Shown here: positions 1 through 10,940 of the stretch, piece by piece | How the letters are laid out: each line of letters begins with the position of its first letter | Numbering within the stretch: the stretch's first letter is position 1 | The notes under the pieces: model-generated | Seen by the model: only the letters and a program-made list of their open reading frames with translations | Told to the model about the DNA's origin: nothing | Database searches by the model: none | Made by a program: the position numbers and the translations under genes | Assembly: GCF_023159225.1 (NCBI RefSeq) | Contig: NC_063167.1 | Location: 21,641,360 to 21,705,359, forward strand | Reading direction: 5' to 3' | Origin: Perognathus longimembris pacificus | Lineage: Eukaryota; Chordata; Mammalia; Rodentia; Heteromyidae | DNA length: 64,000 nucleotides

Positions 1-369
1 AATGGTGTTTACTACCACAAAGTGGCTCCATATCAGCTTCCTCAGTCCTGAGGTAGTAAAAGGGAGCAAAAATAAAGGAGAGAGGGAGAGGGAAAGATGG
101 GAGGAGGTTCTTTGAGAACCATGATTGGCTGACTATTCATTGCTAGTGACTCTGAAATCATTTTATTTGGCATCTCTAAGCCATTTCCTCACTTGTTAAG
201 CAAGACCTTGGCACTCCCTCTCCCAGGAGGCCAGTGTGGTACTGCTTGAGTTAATGTGCACAAGCCCCACCACCCCCCAACCGTGCCTGGCATGTGGTAA
301 AGTACTCAATAAGTGGCTCCATTCTGCCTGGTCCATAGAAATGGAATTCTGCTCCCTTCTCCTTTGTTT
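1..369. other. Unique sequence, no gene seen
   Basis: No exon, RNA gene or young repeat is recognisable. A short stretch near 280-325 (a TGCCTGGCATGTGGTAAAG-like string followed by CTCAATAAGTGG) resembles the 3' end of an L2 or MIR element, but it is too short to assign. A purine run at about 75-110 is the only other local bias. Confidence 0.5.
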
Positions 370-495
370 TACTTGAGACAGAGTCTTGTTCTGTAGCTCA
401 GGCTGGTCTGGAGATCATGATGTAGCTTAGGTTGACCTCTGCCTCTACCTTCCAAGTGCTGGGATAGCAGGTATGTGCCACAACACCCAGCTTGG
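370..495 (-). mobile_element. B1-like SINE, antisense
   Basis: The + strand reads as the complement of a 7SL-derived B1 monomer: a GAGACAGAGTCTTG start, CAGGCTGGTCTGGAG in the middle, then CCAAGTGCTGGGAT and a GTGCCACAACACCCAG end. It is a single monomer without the tRNA-like right half found in the dimeric SINEs of this window. It is diverged, so probably older than those dimers. Confidence 0.75.
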
Positions 496-800
496 AATCA
501 CTCTTAATGCCTTAATCTTGAGACACAGGAAGCCTGGGAGACTCCTGCCTCACTAAATCAGATCCAAGCCCTCAGACGGGCATCTCCTTCTAGATCATTC
601 TGCCCCTTCAAGCTGTCGGTAGGACCAGCACTGCCTTGGAATTCTACTGAACAGGTGCTATTCCCGGAACCCCTGCCTTGTGGCCCAAGTCCCAGAACCC
701 TAACCTTACTCTGTCTTGGGTGATGGACATTGAATCAACACCCCAGATTATAATGAGGTTCTGCCTCAAGGAACCAATCCCAACCAGCTTTCAGGATCCC

Positions 801-1202
801 TGTATGGTTTGAATGTGTCCTTCCAAATTCGTACGTCAGAAACCTCATTCCCCAGTGGATATAGTAAGGGCTTTTGAGAAGGCACCCTCTGAAAGGAAGT
901 AGAATTAGATGAGGTCACCAGTTAGACCCCCCACACACACCCCAGGATAACACCAGTGGCTTTATAAGTAGAGGAAAGTTGATCTGAGCAGGCACATTTT
1001 TTCTGGCCTTATGTGTGATGCCCTGTTGTATGCTGTGGGTCAGCAAGAAGGACTCCACCTGTGACAGCACCATGCTCAGGGACTCCATGGGCTCCCCCAG
1101 TCCCAGCCTACAGAACTGTTAGCCAAATAAACTCAAGCCTTCTATTCTTTGTGCATCTCCAGAATATTCTCTATAGAACTGGGACTAAGATAATTCCCTA
1201 CA
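801..1202 (+). mobile_element. MLT1-type MaLR solo LTR
   Basis: The segment starts TGTATGGTTTGAATGTGTCC and ends in CTACA, with inner blocks typical of MLT1A-like ERVL-MaLR LTRs: TTTATAAGTAGAGG (TATA-like), a CCAGCCTACAGAACTG block and an AATAAA-type signal (AAATAAACTCAAGCC) near 1125. It is a solitary LTR of about 400 bp with no internal retroviral sequence beside it. An inserted C/A-rich patch lies near 930-945. The family call is from recall of the consensus, not a search. Confidence 0.7.
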
Positions 1203-2185
1203 GCTAGATATTTCATCTGTTCCTACCACCCCAACACCTCTCATGTATGACCCAAAAGGTATGGAGCAACAGATGAACTGAATTTAAAGCAGACAGTTGA
1301 TTGGATCCACAAAGATCCTGCACTTCAGTTCCCAAACCACATACCCATTGCCAGGTAGAAGAGAGACCCCAGATGGCCCAGGCATTGTGAAGTCAAGGTG
1401 GACCTGCCTATGAGTCCAACACAAGACCACTGGTGGCCACAGTCCACCAGATCCCTGGAGCTAAGCTCTGCCCACCTCACAGAAAGCCAAGATCAAGACC
1501 ACTCTAGAAACCAGCTGCCCTCAACTACACTTTGCAGGGCTGAGATCACAGTGTTCAAGGCCCCAAGGCACCAAGTGATCGGGCTAGGCTGCACCTTCCT
1601 GAGCTACCGCAAAGGGTCTCAGAGATGAGGCCAGCACAAGGATCGCAACCTTTCCAGCTTCATCCTTGGACCTCACCTCCTCTTGAGTTTTCAACCTCTC
1701 AACAGAAGCCACGTGGGATCTGCCTGACTCTGATGCCCCAGGTCCTGCCATCCTCTCACATCTGGCTTTGCCTCCAGTCCCTCTCAAGTCACACCTGAGT
1801 CACTACCCAGCACATCAACCACCTCTACTGCAACTTTCTTCATAACCCCCAGCCTTGATCCCCTCTGGGGTCTTCTCCTTAGTCCTCAGAAGGGGTGCAG
1901 GTAGGAAGGGAGGCAAATCTATGGTGCTGCCAGAAAATGCCACTGCCTTCTTGGCAAGCCTTTGCCTCCCTAGTTATGAGAATAGCTGCTGATATGGGTC
2001 CACTTTGAGATTGCATTCACATTTGCTGGGATGGGATAAGGGACAGAAATCCCCAGCGAAGAAGGTTGCTGGGGGATGGAGGGGCAGCAGATGCCCTCCG
2101 GTCATGAGGTCAGCAAGAGGCAGGCTACATAGTCACACAAAGCATCTGTGCTCAAGATCTGGTTAAAGGAACACAGGCTTATCAT
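1203..2185. other. Unique sequence, no gene seen
   Basis: About 1 kb of mixed-composition sequence with C-rich patches near 1640-1780. Short open frames on both strands overlap each other and show no codon structure, start context or splice pattern that I can support. No repeat family is recognisable. Confidence 0.45.
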
Positions 2186-2189
2186 GCTT

Positions 2190-2440
2190 TCTTTCAATCT
2201 TTGTTCTTACAAATAACACATGTTTCTTATAGGACAAGCTGATAAGGCAAAAGAAAATCAAGGGGAAAAATATTACTCTTTGTCCCACTACTTTGAAATA
2301 GCTACTCTTTTGTTTTAACATGGGGTCAGCTATTTCATATATGAATGTATGCACGTGTGTGTATAAATGTCTAGCTACCATTTCGTACATTCAGTAGGCT
2401 TTTGTTCTTTAACCTTGATATAAAATATTTTTTGGCCTGA
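2190..2440 (-). mobile_element. Old L1 (L1M-type) 3' fragment, antisense
   Basis: AT-rich sequence resembling the antisense 3' portion of mammalian-wide L1: a CACATGTTTCTTATAGG region, ATATATGAATGTATGCACGTGTG, then a CTACCATTTCGTACATTCAG stretch. It is degraded and identified only by general resemblance. Confidence 0.35.
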
Positions 2441-2534
2441 TAGGAATAGAGACAGACATGGCCTTAGGAGTAGCTTATTTATTTTGGGGAAAACTGTTTG
2501 AATGGGCTCTTGGTCACAAAACGTTAAGCAAATG

Positions 2535-2535
2535 A

Positions 2536-2573
<38 letters not shown>
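2535..2573. repeat. (TC)n microsatellite
   Basis: A 39 bp CT dinucleotide run with a single TTT interruption in the middle, followed directly by unique sequence. No SINE tail is visible beside it. Confidence 0.95.
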
Positions 2574-3260
2574 GCGCTGGAGGCATGGATGGCTGCTAAG
2601 CTATTGTCCTGGATGCCTCTGTCTGCTAGGAGGCCATTAGGAAGAGTCTGCCCAGCTCACTGAAGAAGAAATGAGCATTTGTACCATCAGCCACTGCCAG
2701 CAGAAAAAGACCCCAAGAAAGCAAGCCAGGTTGGGGTAAGCAAGCTTTGGAAGGAGTTTCAGGAACACAGCTGCCTTCCTCCCCCTGATCTCAACAGTAC
2801 TGAGACATCCAGGTCTCCCCAGGTCACTGTGGTAAAGAGATTGGCTGAGTTGGACCTCCTTCTGCTGAGTAGGTCAGCAGTGCCCTGAGGGACTCTCAGA
2901 AATGACCAAATGGCCCTTTGAAGGAGTCTCTGCCTCTGGCTTGACAGCCTTGATAACTAATCTATGGTGTTTGTGGGAATGTGTTCTCCTAGGCTGGTTG
3001 GAACTTACACCCAGCTATCTGACAAAAGTAGGAATTAACTCCCCCTGCTGTTTTGAGATCTGCTCCTCCTCTTCTCAACAATATACTGTATGCATCTTTC
3101 TGCATCAGTAGCTGTGGACATTGTCACTTCAATGCATTAATCATATTCCTCTTGACTCAGGTATACCCACAATCGATTTCAACAGGCAGCCATCAGCTGA
3201 TAATGGTAATTCTTCCTGTCCCAACTCCATACACAGAGGCTTCAGCTCTATAGTGAGTAC
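2574..3260. other. Unique sequence, no gene seen
   Basis: Contains three short overlapping frames (2679-2888, 2902-3111, 3053-3253). None has flanking splice signals or a recognisable protein pattern. I see no repeat family here either; the A-rich HAL1-like sequence begins just downstream. Confidence 0.4.
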
Positions 3261-3612
3261 CTATTTTGTGAATGAACAACAAAAGATTGCTAGACACTCT
3301 CGAAAAGGAGGGGAAAAGGAGGAAGAATAGCATAAAGTAGGAAGAATAAAATAAATCATCATTATCCATCATCAATGTCAAAACAAGAAAAGAATCACAA
3401 AAAGAAAATAGTGATAATGTAGAATTCAGAAGAAAAAAAAGTAATGCCAGAGTATCACTTTCAGAGCTTTGGAGAAGATATTGATCCATTAAAGAAAAAT
3501 AAGACTTACAAAAAAGAAACAATAGAGAACCAGAAAGAGCCATAAGAAATTAGGAATTGGAGGCAAAATACAACTTAATGCAAGGTCTGGAGGATAAAGA
3601 TGAAATCTATTA

Positions 3613-3844
3613 TCAGGTAGCTCATGCCTGTAATCTAGCTACTCAGGAGGCTGTACTCTAAGGATCACAGTTCAAAGCCAGCCCAGGCAAGAAAGCCCAT
3701 GAGTCTCTTAACTCCAATTAACCAACAAAAAATGAAGTGGAGGTGTGGCTCAAGTGGTAGAGCACCATCCCTGGACAAAAAAGCTAAGGGACAGTACCCA
3801 GGTCTTGATTTCAAGTCCTAGTACCGACACACCAAAAAAATGTA
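3613..3844 (+). mobile_element. B1-like/tRNA-like dimeric SINE
   Basis: Left half: CTCATGCCTGTAATCTAGCTA, a CAGTTCAAAGCCAGCCC block, then TCTCTTAACTCCAATTAACC. Right half: GTGTGGCTCAAGTGGTAGAG (A box) and TTTCAAGTCC (B box), followed by an A tail. The exact 10 bp duplication AAATCTATTA flanks it (3603-3612 and 3845-3854). It is inserted into the HAL1 remnant. Confidence 0.85.
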
Positions 3845-4198
3845 AAATCTATTAGGAAGCAAATGGAAAACACAAAGATGGATGGTGAGGCAGAAGAGGT
3901 TCGTGCTCCCAATTATCAGCCCAGAGCTCAAAAATCTATCCGAGAAAAAAAAATCCAAAGAAAAACCAGAGAAGAAAAGGAAAATAAGACATGATCAAAA
4001 AATAGATCCAAAAGTATTTCCTGGATCTAGACTTCATCTTCTTCTGGTCTTATATAAGTGTTCAGAATACCAGGAGAAAAGAATAGGTCTTAAAATCTTT
4101 CAAAGAGAAGAAAAGACGATATGCAAAAAATAATAATCACAATGACATTCAACTTCTCCAGAACAGAAAGAAAGAAGGAAGCAATAGTATCAATTTTA

Positions 4199-4408
4199 TT
4201 TTATTTATTTATTTATTGGCCAGTTCTGGGGCTTGAACTCAGGGCCTGAGCACTGTCCCTGGCTTCTTTTTGCTCAAGGCTAGCACTCTACCACTTGAGC
4301 CACAGTGCCACTTCTGGCTTTTTCTATATATGTGGTGCTGAGGAATCGAACCCAGGGCTTCATGTATACAAGGCGAGCACTTTACCACTAGGCCATATTC
4401 CAAGCCCC
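4199..4408 (-). mobile_element. IDL-Geo SINE, antisense
   Basis: Complement of the dimeric IDL-Geo. The tail side is (ATTT)n at about 4199-4217, then the right module (GGCCAGTTCTGGGGCTTGAA through CCACTTGAGCCACAG), then the ID-like left module ending CCACTAGGCCATATTCCAAG. Flanking 16 bp copies at 4183-4198 and 4409-4424 match at 15 of 16 positions and end in TATCAATTTTA, a clear target-site duplication. It sits inside the HAL1 remnant. Confidence 0.9.
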
Positions 4409-5149
4409 AATACTATCAATTTTAATAAAATACTATTTTCCTCCTTGAATTTTATATTAAAATTAGAAATTGTATCAAGATTCAATACAAATATTTGCAC
4501 ATAGAAAGGAAATAATTACTCTCCATATATCCTTTCTTTGAAAAAATATCTAGAGAATGTACTCCAGCAAAATTGTGGTGGTAATCCAAGAAGAAAAAAA
4601 AAGACTAAAGATTAAAATGGTGAATGCAGCCCAAAACAGGGACAAATGAAGTCTTTGGAGAAGAGCTATACAACATGGCTACAGAATAATCCATTCAAAT
4701 GAAAGAGGAAATAATTTTTTATGATGAAGTTCTCTAGGAATTAAAAAGGAGGAAATAATAAAATAGGGAACGATGAATGTTTGTAAAAATGACAAACAGG
4801 GAGATGATACACCTAACTGATTTTGAAAGCTTCAAAGAGATACACATAAGAAAAACAACATGCACATGAAATATCTGGAAAACTATAAACTCTAAGGAAA
4901 ATCAGAAAATATAAAAGCAGAGGAAACAGAGTAAACTCGGACCCCTCACTGGAGTTAAAAGCAATGTTCGGCTTGCATCGGAACCGTGGGGGTTGGGGAT
5001 AGGTGGGGGATTTGCTGCCAGAAGAGAATTTCTCCTCACACGAGTCAAGAATCAGAACTTTCCAGTCATAAATGTGGAGATAAAGAATGAAACTAAATGC
5101 CAGGGGAAAAAAGTACCTAAAAGAGTTTAAAACCACCAGGTCAAGGACT

Positions 5150-5435
5150 GCTCTTATTCATTGAAATAAGCCTTTTGGCATTTGATTTATTTTTAACTGT
5201 ATGCATTGTTTTAAAATAGCCCTCTTTAGCAGGTGGGATTTTTTAAAATAGTTATTTTTTTAATGTCTCGGGATAAATGAATGAGATCACCAAGGCCATG
5301 AATCAGAAATCTGCGTTCTCTCACCAGCTCAGTGGCCAGCTGCTGGTTCTCTCTTGGGCTCCCTTCAAGGCCAAAGCTCTCAGATCCTCTGGGAACTCCT
5401 GTACCTCTTTGACCTAAAGGCCACAGGAGCCTCAC
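5150..5435. other. Unique sequence, no gene seen
   Basis: A transition from AT-rich to GC-rich sequence at about 5280, with no repeat family recognised. The antisense open frame at 5226-5603 runs into MIR-like sequence and has no protein signature. Confidence 0.4.
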
Positions 5436-5439
5436 AGGC

Positions 5440-5625
5440 CTAAATCCCAGATGTGGTCCTGCCTTTGGGTCACCTGGAACAAATTTTCTAACTTCTCCAC
5501 CCCAGCCTCTGCTTCTACAAAATGGGAGATTGAGGCCATCTTCCATGGGGGTAGTGGGGGTGGAGGGGCTCAAGGGGATCATGTACACGGCTGTGGCCAC
5601 CAAAGAGCCTTCTAGAGACCCAGTG
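5440..5625 (-). mobile_element. MIR-like fossil SINE, antisense
   Basis: The + strand carries the usual antisense MIR order: GGGTCACCTGGAACAAATTT, then TAACTTCTCC, then CTACAAAATGGGAGATTGAGG (cf. the CTGTAAAATGGGGATAATA core). It is strongly diverged and its ends are fuzzy. Confidence 0.45.
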
Positions 5626-6800
5626 GCTAGTGATGTCTTGAACCACCTGAGCTGCAGAGAAACCAGGTCAAAACAGGTAAGACCAGGTCACATCTTAGAA
5701 AGCCGGGGTGCTACCCAGATCAGGGGGGAGGGAGAGGCCTGAGGTGGAGCCTTCTCTTGGGCTGGGCATGTCCAAATCCATCTTGGAAGCTGTGCGTGCC
5801 CAGGACCCACAGACACTGGGAGGGAATTCCTCCCCACCCCACCTCCTCTTCATTTGCCTCAGCTACATGCATGCTCTTAACACAAGGAGAAGGATTTTGT
5901 GCTCCCTGAAAGTTCCCTCTGTGATTTCTGTGCCCCCAGTAGCCTCTGGAATCCCGTTCTGCTCAGGCAAGGCTGTGCTTTCTAAGCTGTCAGTAGGGGA
6001 AAGATGACAAGGCCTTAATGAAGTCAAGTCATCATTTTTTCATGGCACAGGAATCTGCAGGCCTGCAGCTTGGCTGGGGATGGAAGATGAAGATGGGTTC
6101 TTTTGCTTCTGTCTCCTCCCTTGTGCCTAGAATCCTGTCTTCAACCCTCAGGAGCCGCTACACATAAACAAGCTCCATGCTGTGGGGCTCCTAGAGGCCA
6201 CTGGCAGGACACTAAAGAAGCCACACAGGTCTGATGCCATTAATCAGCCAGGCACAGCACTTGCAGATTCTTGGCTCAGCTGGGAGCTCCCTCCCCTCCC
6301 TGGCCCCAAGAGAATGAATCTGTCAAGATTTTCTCCCTGTTATTCAACTAGCAGCTAATATTAACATGTCTTAAATCATCGAGACTCTCAGAAGTCAGGG
6401 TCTAGCCGGTTTTCCTACAAATGAGCCACCAAATGTAGCCAGAAATGCTTTCTCTTTAAATAAAGACTAGGCCTTCACTGGGGAGTGGGGGGGAGGGGAG
6501 AGAATTACATATTTCAAGGTCTAGTTAGTATCTGATTCTCTGAACTCCTCTCATGATCCTGTGTAATTCAGAAGCCCCAGTGGAAGAAGATGTGTTTCTG
6601 CGGATAGGAATTCTCACCCCTGATAGGAATAAGGAGCCTCCATCTAGGCTGAGGCTCTATCATGGCTGTGCAGCTAGCTGTGAATTTGTTTGGAGAATCT
6701 GCCATTGTGTGGCCAGGAAGAAAGCAGTGCTAAGGATTGGGTTATAGCCCTCCATCTTTCCAGGGTAGGTCAGTGATCCCACTTGGTAAGGCTGGGCCAG
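5626..6800. other. Unique sequence, no gene seen
   Basis: Mixed sequence with a G run near 6481-6500. Open frames at 5708-6007 and 6553-6747 were examined for a conserved domain and none was seen. Some of it may be very old repeat beyond recognition. Confidence 0.4.
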
Positions 6801-6975
6801 TGGGTCTTAGACTTTAGCAAGTAGCACAATTACCTGCAGAGTTGGCCAAACACTGGACTCAGGATCCTGGACCCTAGAGTTTCTAATTCTGCAGGTAGAG
6901 AGAGTGAGGTCTGAGAAATTTGTGTTTGGGTCCAATCTCCCAGGGATGAGAATGTGGCAGCTCTGAGAAATGTCA
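6800..6975. mobile_element. MER5/Charlie-like hAT fragment
   Basis: Blocks reading GCACAATTACCTGCAGAG, CCTAGAGTTTCTAATTCTGCAGG and GAGAAATTTGTGTTTGGGTCC follow the order of MER5-type non-autonomous hAT elements (cf. GCATCACCTGGAGGG, AGTTTCTGATTCAGTAGG, TGAGAATTTGCATTTCTAAC). No terminal inverted repeats are preserved. Confidence 0.5.
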
Positions 6976-6979
6976 CTCT

Positions 6980-7890
6980 GGATTCGCCTGAGTGCTGACC
7001 CCTGAGTGTTCATTCTCAGCGGCCTCCTGCCTGCCCGTCCACCTCCCACCCTTCCTCCTGACCCATTCAGCCGCAGCATCCTCCTCAGAGCTGGTGCTGA
7101 GCACCGCTGGGGACTGGCGTGCAACCTCAGCTCTAGACCCTCACGTGCAGCGAGACTTGCTGCTGAGGTCAGCCCAGCACTGAGCACATCTAGTGGCATC
7201 GGATGAGTTCAGAGCATCTGCAAACCCCAGGAGTCACAGGCTTTCCCAGATCCTGCAGGTTGGTTTCAGCCTGAGCTGGGTTCCCCCTCAGTTTCCAGGC
7301 CTAGCACCTCAGTTTCTTTAGGACCAGAAACACCACTTTCCATCCCACCCCCTAACACTCCACCCAGTCCTTGACAACTCTTCCTGTACCATGGTCTTGG
7401 ACCTGGATCCTGCCTTCTTCTCCCCCCAGGCAGCAGCTAAGCAATCCCCCTCTAAATGATAAGTACCCTGCCCATCTGAATTCAAGGACGAAGTCCTATA
7501 CAGCCTACACCCAAGGACAAACAGCCTCTTCAACACAGGCTCAGTCAACACAGAGGTACTCATTGAGAATCTGATGCTTGCTCCCTTTCTGAGGGATGAC
7601 AAGTTCCAGTCAGGGTCTCTCTACCCCCAGTCTCATCCTCCTGGCACATCAACTTCCTCTCCTCCCTTGAAGCTGAACTCCTCCTACATCCACTCCACAA
7701 TATAGCCCCTACTTTAAAACTCCTAACCTGAAAGATCTGAGCTATGGCAATTACGCCTATGCCTCTACTTTCCCTTCTGGGGACTCCATAAAGCCAGCAT
7801 TCATGCCTGAGGCTCCTCCATGAAGGGGTACCATTTTCTACCATTTCCACCTGATTTTCCTTAACACCTCTATTGAGCTGTACTTGCCAG
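6980..7890. other. Unique sequence, no gene seen
   Basis: GC-richer than average around 7020-7160. Overlapping frames occur on both strands (6807-7199, 7318-7602, 7560-7928) with no domain signature. Several frames open on both strands of the same DNA are typical of GC-richer non-coding sequence. Confidence 0.4.
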
Positions 7891-7894
7891 GCAC

Positions 7895-8045
7895 ATGGCT
7901 CATGGTAAAGACTACAAGCTCCAGACACAGCCAGACCCTATCGTACACACTTGTTAGCAAGTCACTCAGCTCCTCTCACAGTGTCCCCATCTGCAGATAG
8001 TACCTGGCTCCTGGGATGATGGGGAAAGCATGAACCAGTCTATAA
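7895..8045 (-). mobile_element. MIR-like fossil SINE, antisense
   Basis: The order TTAGCAAGTCACTCAGCTCC, GTGTCCCCATCTGCAGATAG and a following ATGATGGGGAAAGCATGAA block matches the antisense MIR pattern (CAAGTCACTTAACCTC ... CCTCATCTGTAAAATG). Its downstream edge meets MaLR LTR sequence. Confidence 0.4.
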
Positions 8046-8046
8046 G

Positions 8047-8470
8047 GTGACACATTCATTCCCTATTCCTGCTTTGACTGATTACCCTCAAGCAGTAGCT
8101 TAAAGACAGCAGAATTCTTTCCCCTTATAATCCTTGAGGACCAGAAATCAGTCTTGTAGGATTAAAATCAAGGTGTCAGAAGACTAGTTTCCTGGAGGCT
8201 CTGGGGGAGATGTAGCTAGTTTCCTCTCCCAGCTTCTTATGGCGGCAGCCTTCCTTGGCCTGTGGCCATATCCCTCCTCCTTATCTTCTTCCCTCCTAGC
8301 CTCCCTCTGCCTACCTTCTGTAAGGACATTTGTGATGATTACACTTAGCCCCCACACAGAATCCAGGACCATCTCCTCATTTCAGGATCCTTAACTCAAC
8401 CCCACCTACAAAGTCTCATTTGCCATGTAAGGCAACATTCCTAAGTGCCAGCATTCAAGACCAGAATCTT
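8047..8470 (-). mobile_element. MLT1-type MaLR LTR, antisense
   Basis: Antisense landmarks of an MLT1-class LTR: CCAGAAATCAGTCTTGTAGG, AAAATCAAGGTGTCAGAAGA, CTGGAGGCTCTGGGGGAGA, TCTCCCAGCTTCTTATGGCGG, TCCTTGGCCTGTGGCCATAT, then GTAAGGACATTTGTGATG and CTCATTTGCCATGTAAGG. No internal retroviral sequence adjoins it. Confidence 0.65.
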
Positions 8471-9409
8471 TGGAGGGGGCTCATAATTTAGACTATTGCA
8501 GGTGTTTCTAAATGCTGTGTTCGTTCCTCTTGTTCTCTTACTCTTATTGGCATTACAGTGTTTAACCTCTGCTGCTGCCCAAACATTATTCCTGAGGCTG
8601 CCAGGCAGTCGACAAAGGGTTGGGTTTCTATAGGTCCACAGAGCACAGTTACGTAAGGTGGGAATAACTAACACTCGGAATGGGTTGGCCATTTACACCA
8701 TCCATAAAATTCTTATTTTAGAGTGTGCGCTCCTGGCAGGAGACAGGAATTCTCCATGGGTGTGATAAAAAAATGTCCCTCCAGGTGAACTTTTAACGAA
8801 CAGCTTATCGGAGCAAGAAGATGCTCTAATGAGTCCTCAGACTCTCAGACACCCTGTGCGTGGCTTCCCCTGGCCATCGCCTCACAGATGCTTTTCAAGG
8901 CTGTGTGGATGAGTTCTGAAGTCCTCTGACAAGAGCTGAGCAGCCTCCCCACCCAACCACAGAGGCTCTAACCCAGGGAACCACTGAGAGGAAAACACAG
9001 CCTACACTTTCACAGGCTCAAACTTCACCCAAGCCTCTTTGCAAGCCCCACAGCTTACTGGCTCTTTGTGGATACTGGACACTGATGCTAAGCAAGGTCC
9101 AAGGTGTAGTAACTAGTGTAAAGGTTGCGCTGAGACCCCAGCACAGGTGGGTCAGATCTGGCCAAGAAGAGGTCAGTTCTGAACCAGAGTTAGTTTATGA
9201 TTCCAGAACAGGAGTCATAGAGACACTAAAGCCAGGGAAAAAAGTCACCAGTGATAGAGACTATAGAGTATTCAGCCAAGTCATGAGTCACCCCTAGAGA
9301 AAGAGCCAAGACACAAGAGTGAGACCCAGGGAGGAGGTTCTGTAGTTATCTGACTAATTTGGCACCTTTCTTATTAGAGTTTCTCTTGAAGGGTTAGTTC
9401 TGCCTTCAG
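8471..9409. other. Unique sequence, no gene seen
   Basis: Reads as ordinary single-copy DNA. The frame 9085-9297 has no signature. No repeat, promoter or RNA structure could be supported. Confidence 0.4.
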
Positions 9410-9411
9410 TT

Positions 9412-9600
9412 CATCCCAACATATTCTGGAGGCTGAGATCCAGAGGATCAGGGTTCAAAGCCAGTCCAGGCAGAAAAGTCTATGAGACATCATCTTCTAA
9501 AGTTGGACTCGAAGCATGGCTCAAGTGGTAGACTACCAGCTCAGCAAACATGTCAAGAGCGCACAAGGCCCTGAGTTCAAACCCTAGGGCTGCCAGAAAG
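9412..9600 (+). mobile_element. B1-like/tRNA-like dimeric SINE, diverged
   Basis: The left half is truncated (starting near TCTGGAGGCTGAGATCCAGAG) and includes GGGTTCAAAGCCAGTCCAGG. The right half has CATGGCTCAAGTGGTAGACT and CCTGAGTTCAAACCC, then a short GGGA-type tail. No clear target duplication was found. Confidence 0.75.
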
Positions 9601-10245
9601 GAGGGAGGGAGGAGAGAAACTTTACAGACCATGAATATTCTGTTCCCCTAAACTTCAGTCTCACAATGCTTGGGCCTCTTCTCACTGGGGAGCCTATACC
9701 TACTGACTCCCTGAGATAGTAAGTGGCCAGTTCACAAGATAAATTCCCTCTTGGTGACACTGCCTATATTCCCTTGTCTCCAAGGGCATATCTTGAGAAG
9801 CCTCTCTTCTGAATTATCAGTCTCTTAAGTGTCACATTAGATGATAGTTGGGTCTCAGGCTAATGTGGAGTCCTTGGTCTGTTCACCAGCTCTGTATCTG
9901 AGACTCAGGACCACAGAGCTCTATGCTGGGCACCCCGCTCAGGCCCCAGGATGTCATTTCTGCTCAGAGCTCTGCTGAGGGCTTTGAAGGAAACCCAAAG
10001 CAGGGATGGTTAGATGAATTCCAGTTGTGTCTGCCTCACTCTCCACCCTGTTTTGTCCCTTAGCTTTGGGTTAGGGTGGGTGCTTCTTAACTCTTCTGCT
10101 CCCCCAAAGTCTTGCCACTCCAGTGCCCCTTCCCTACCTCTCCCACACCATTTCCATCACCTCCACCTGGATGGAGAAGAGATCTCTCCACCCTTGGATC
10201 CCATTTTTAACAGCATGTCCTCTTTGTGCAGGGAAAGGGTAGAGC
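9601..10245. other. Unique sequence, no gene seen
   Basis: Begins with a short GGGAGGGAGGAG purine tail belonging to the preceding SINE. The rest is single-copy in appearance; the frame 10014-10310 lacks any protein signature. Confidence 0.4.
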
Positions 10246-10249
10246 AGCC

Positions 10250-10640
10250 CAGATTAAGTGTTGGACTTGAGAGGCCATCCATTGAGTCCAGGGCAAGTTC
10301 CGTTTCTTGACCAGCTATGTGATCACATAGGGAAGTCTCATCATACCCAAAATAGGGGTGCCAGTTGAATCTTTACCCTCATAGAGCCACCAAGGAGCAA
10401 ATAAGTGGGCACATGCAAACCACAGCGTCTAGCATGACATGAGCATGAACTGAATGATGTGAGTAGCAATGACTCTTCGGATACAAGAACAACATGTAAG
10501 CCCTGAAGTCCTGTTACATTTCAGCTCTGAGACCTGAGGAAGCCACTTACCCTCCTCGATCTGCAAAGTATTCACCTGGAAAATAGGCTATGGTAGTAGT
10601 GGTCTGAGGCATGAAAGGATACAATCTGGGAGAATTGTAG
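10250..10640 (-). mobile_element. Two adjacent antisense MIR-like fragments
   Basis: First fragment, about 10250-10475: CCAGCTATGTGATCACATAGG, AAAATAGGGGTGCC and GCACATGCAAACCACAGCG, followed by GTCTAGCATGACATGAGC. Second, about 10510-10640: TCAGCTCTGAGACCTGAGG, then CCTGGAAAATAGGCTATGG. Both follow the antisense MIR order but are strongly diverged, so they may be two copies or a duplication. Confidence 0.4.
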
Positions 10641-10753
10641 ACAGGGTATCTGAGATACAGTGAGCCCACCATGTGTGAGGCTTATTAGACTGGCAGCCTT
10701 CCTTCCCTTCCCATCTTCACAGCTGATCTCTACCCATGCTGAGAAAGCTCCTT

Positions 10754-10763
10754 TAGATAGACA

Positions 10764-10822
<59 letters not shown>

Positions 10823-10940
10823 TCTCTGTATATACAGAGATTAGACAGACAGATGGATAGATGGATAGATGCATGGCTCTGCATATATAGAGATATATAG
10901 ATAGATTCTCTCTCTCACACACACACACACAAACACACAC
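10754..10940. repeat. Compound GATA / TCTC / CACA microsatellite
   Basis: (GATA)n at about 10764-10821, then a perfect 20 bp palindrome at 10822-10841, then GACA/GATG variants to about 10868, a short TATA-rich spacer, (TC)n to about 10916 and (CA)n to 10940. Several motif types in one block suggest repeated slippage. Confidence 0.95.

Larger units (their letters stand above)
3265..5130 (+). mobile_element. HAL1 (half-L1) retrotransposon remnant
   Basis: A-rich, purine-biased + strand matching my recall of the HAL1 consensus, the LINE that carries an L1 ORF1-like gene but no ORF2. Diagnostic stretches are AAGCAAATGGAAAACACAAA near 3858, CCCAATTATCAGCCCAGA near 3909, CCTGGATCTAGACTTCATC near 4020 and GAATGTACTCCAGCAAAAT near 4555. 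A lysine-rich open frame at 3882-4133 is what remains of the ORF; the rest is broken. Two SINEs interrupt it (3613-3844 and 4199-4408). The ends are approximate because the element is old. Confidence 0.65.

Noticed and set aside
801..1202. Possible functional endogenous retrovirus
   Set aside because: Only solo MaLR-type LTRs occur (also near 8.1, 19.9, 22.1 and 42.4 kb). No gag, pol or env sequence is present in the window.
10754..10868. CRISPR-like regular repeats
   Set aside because: Tetranucleotide GATA slippage without spacers, in eukaryotic DNA.
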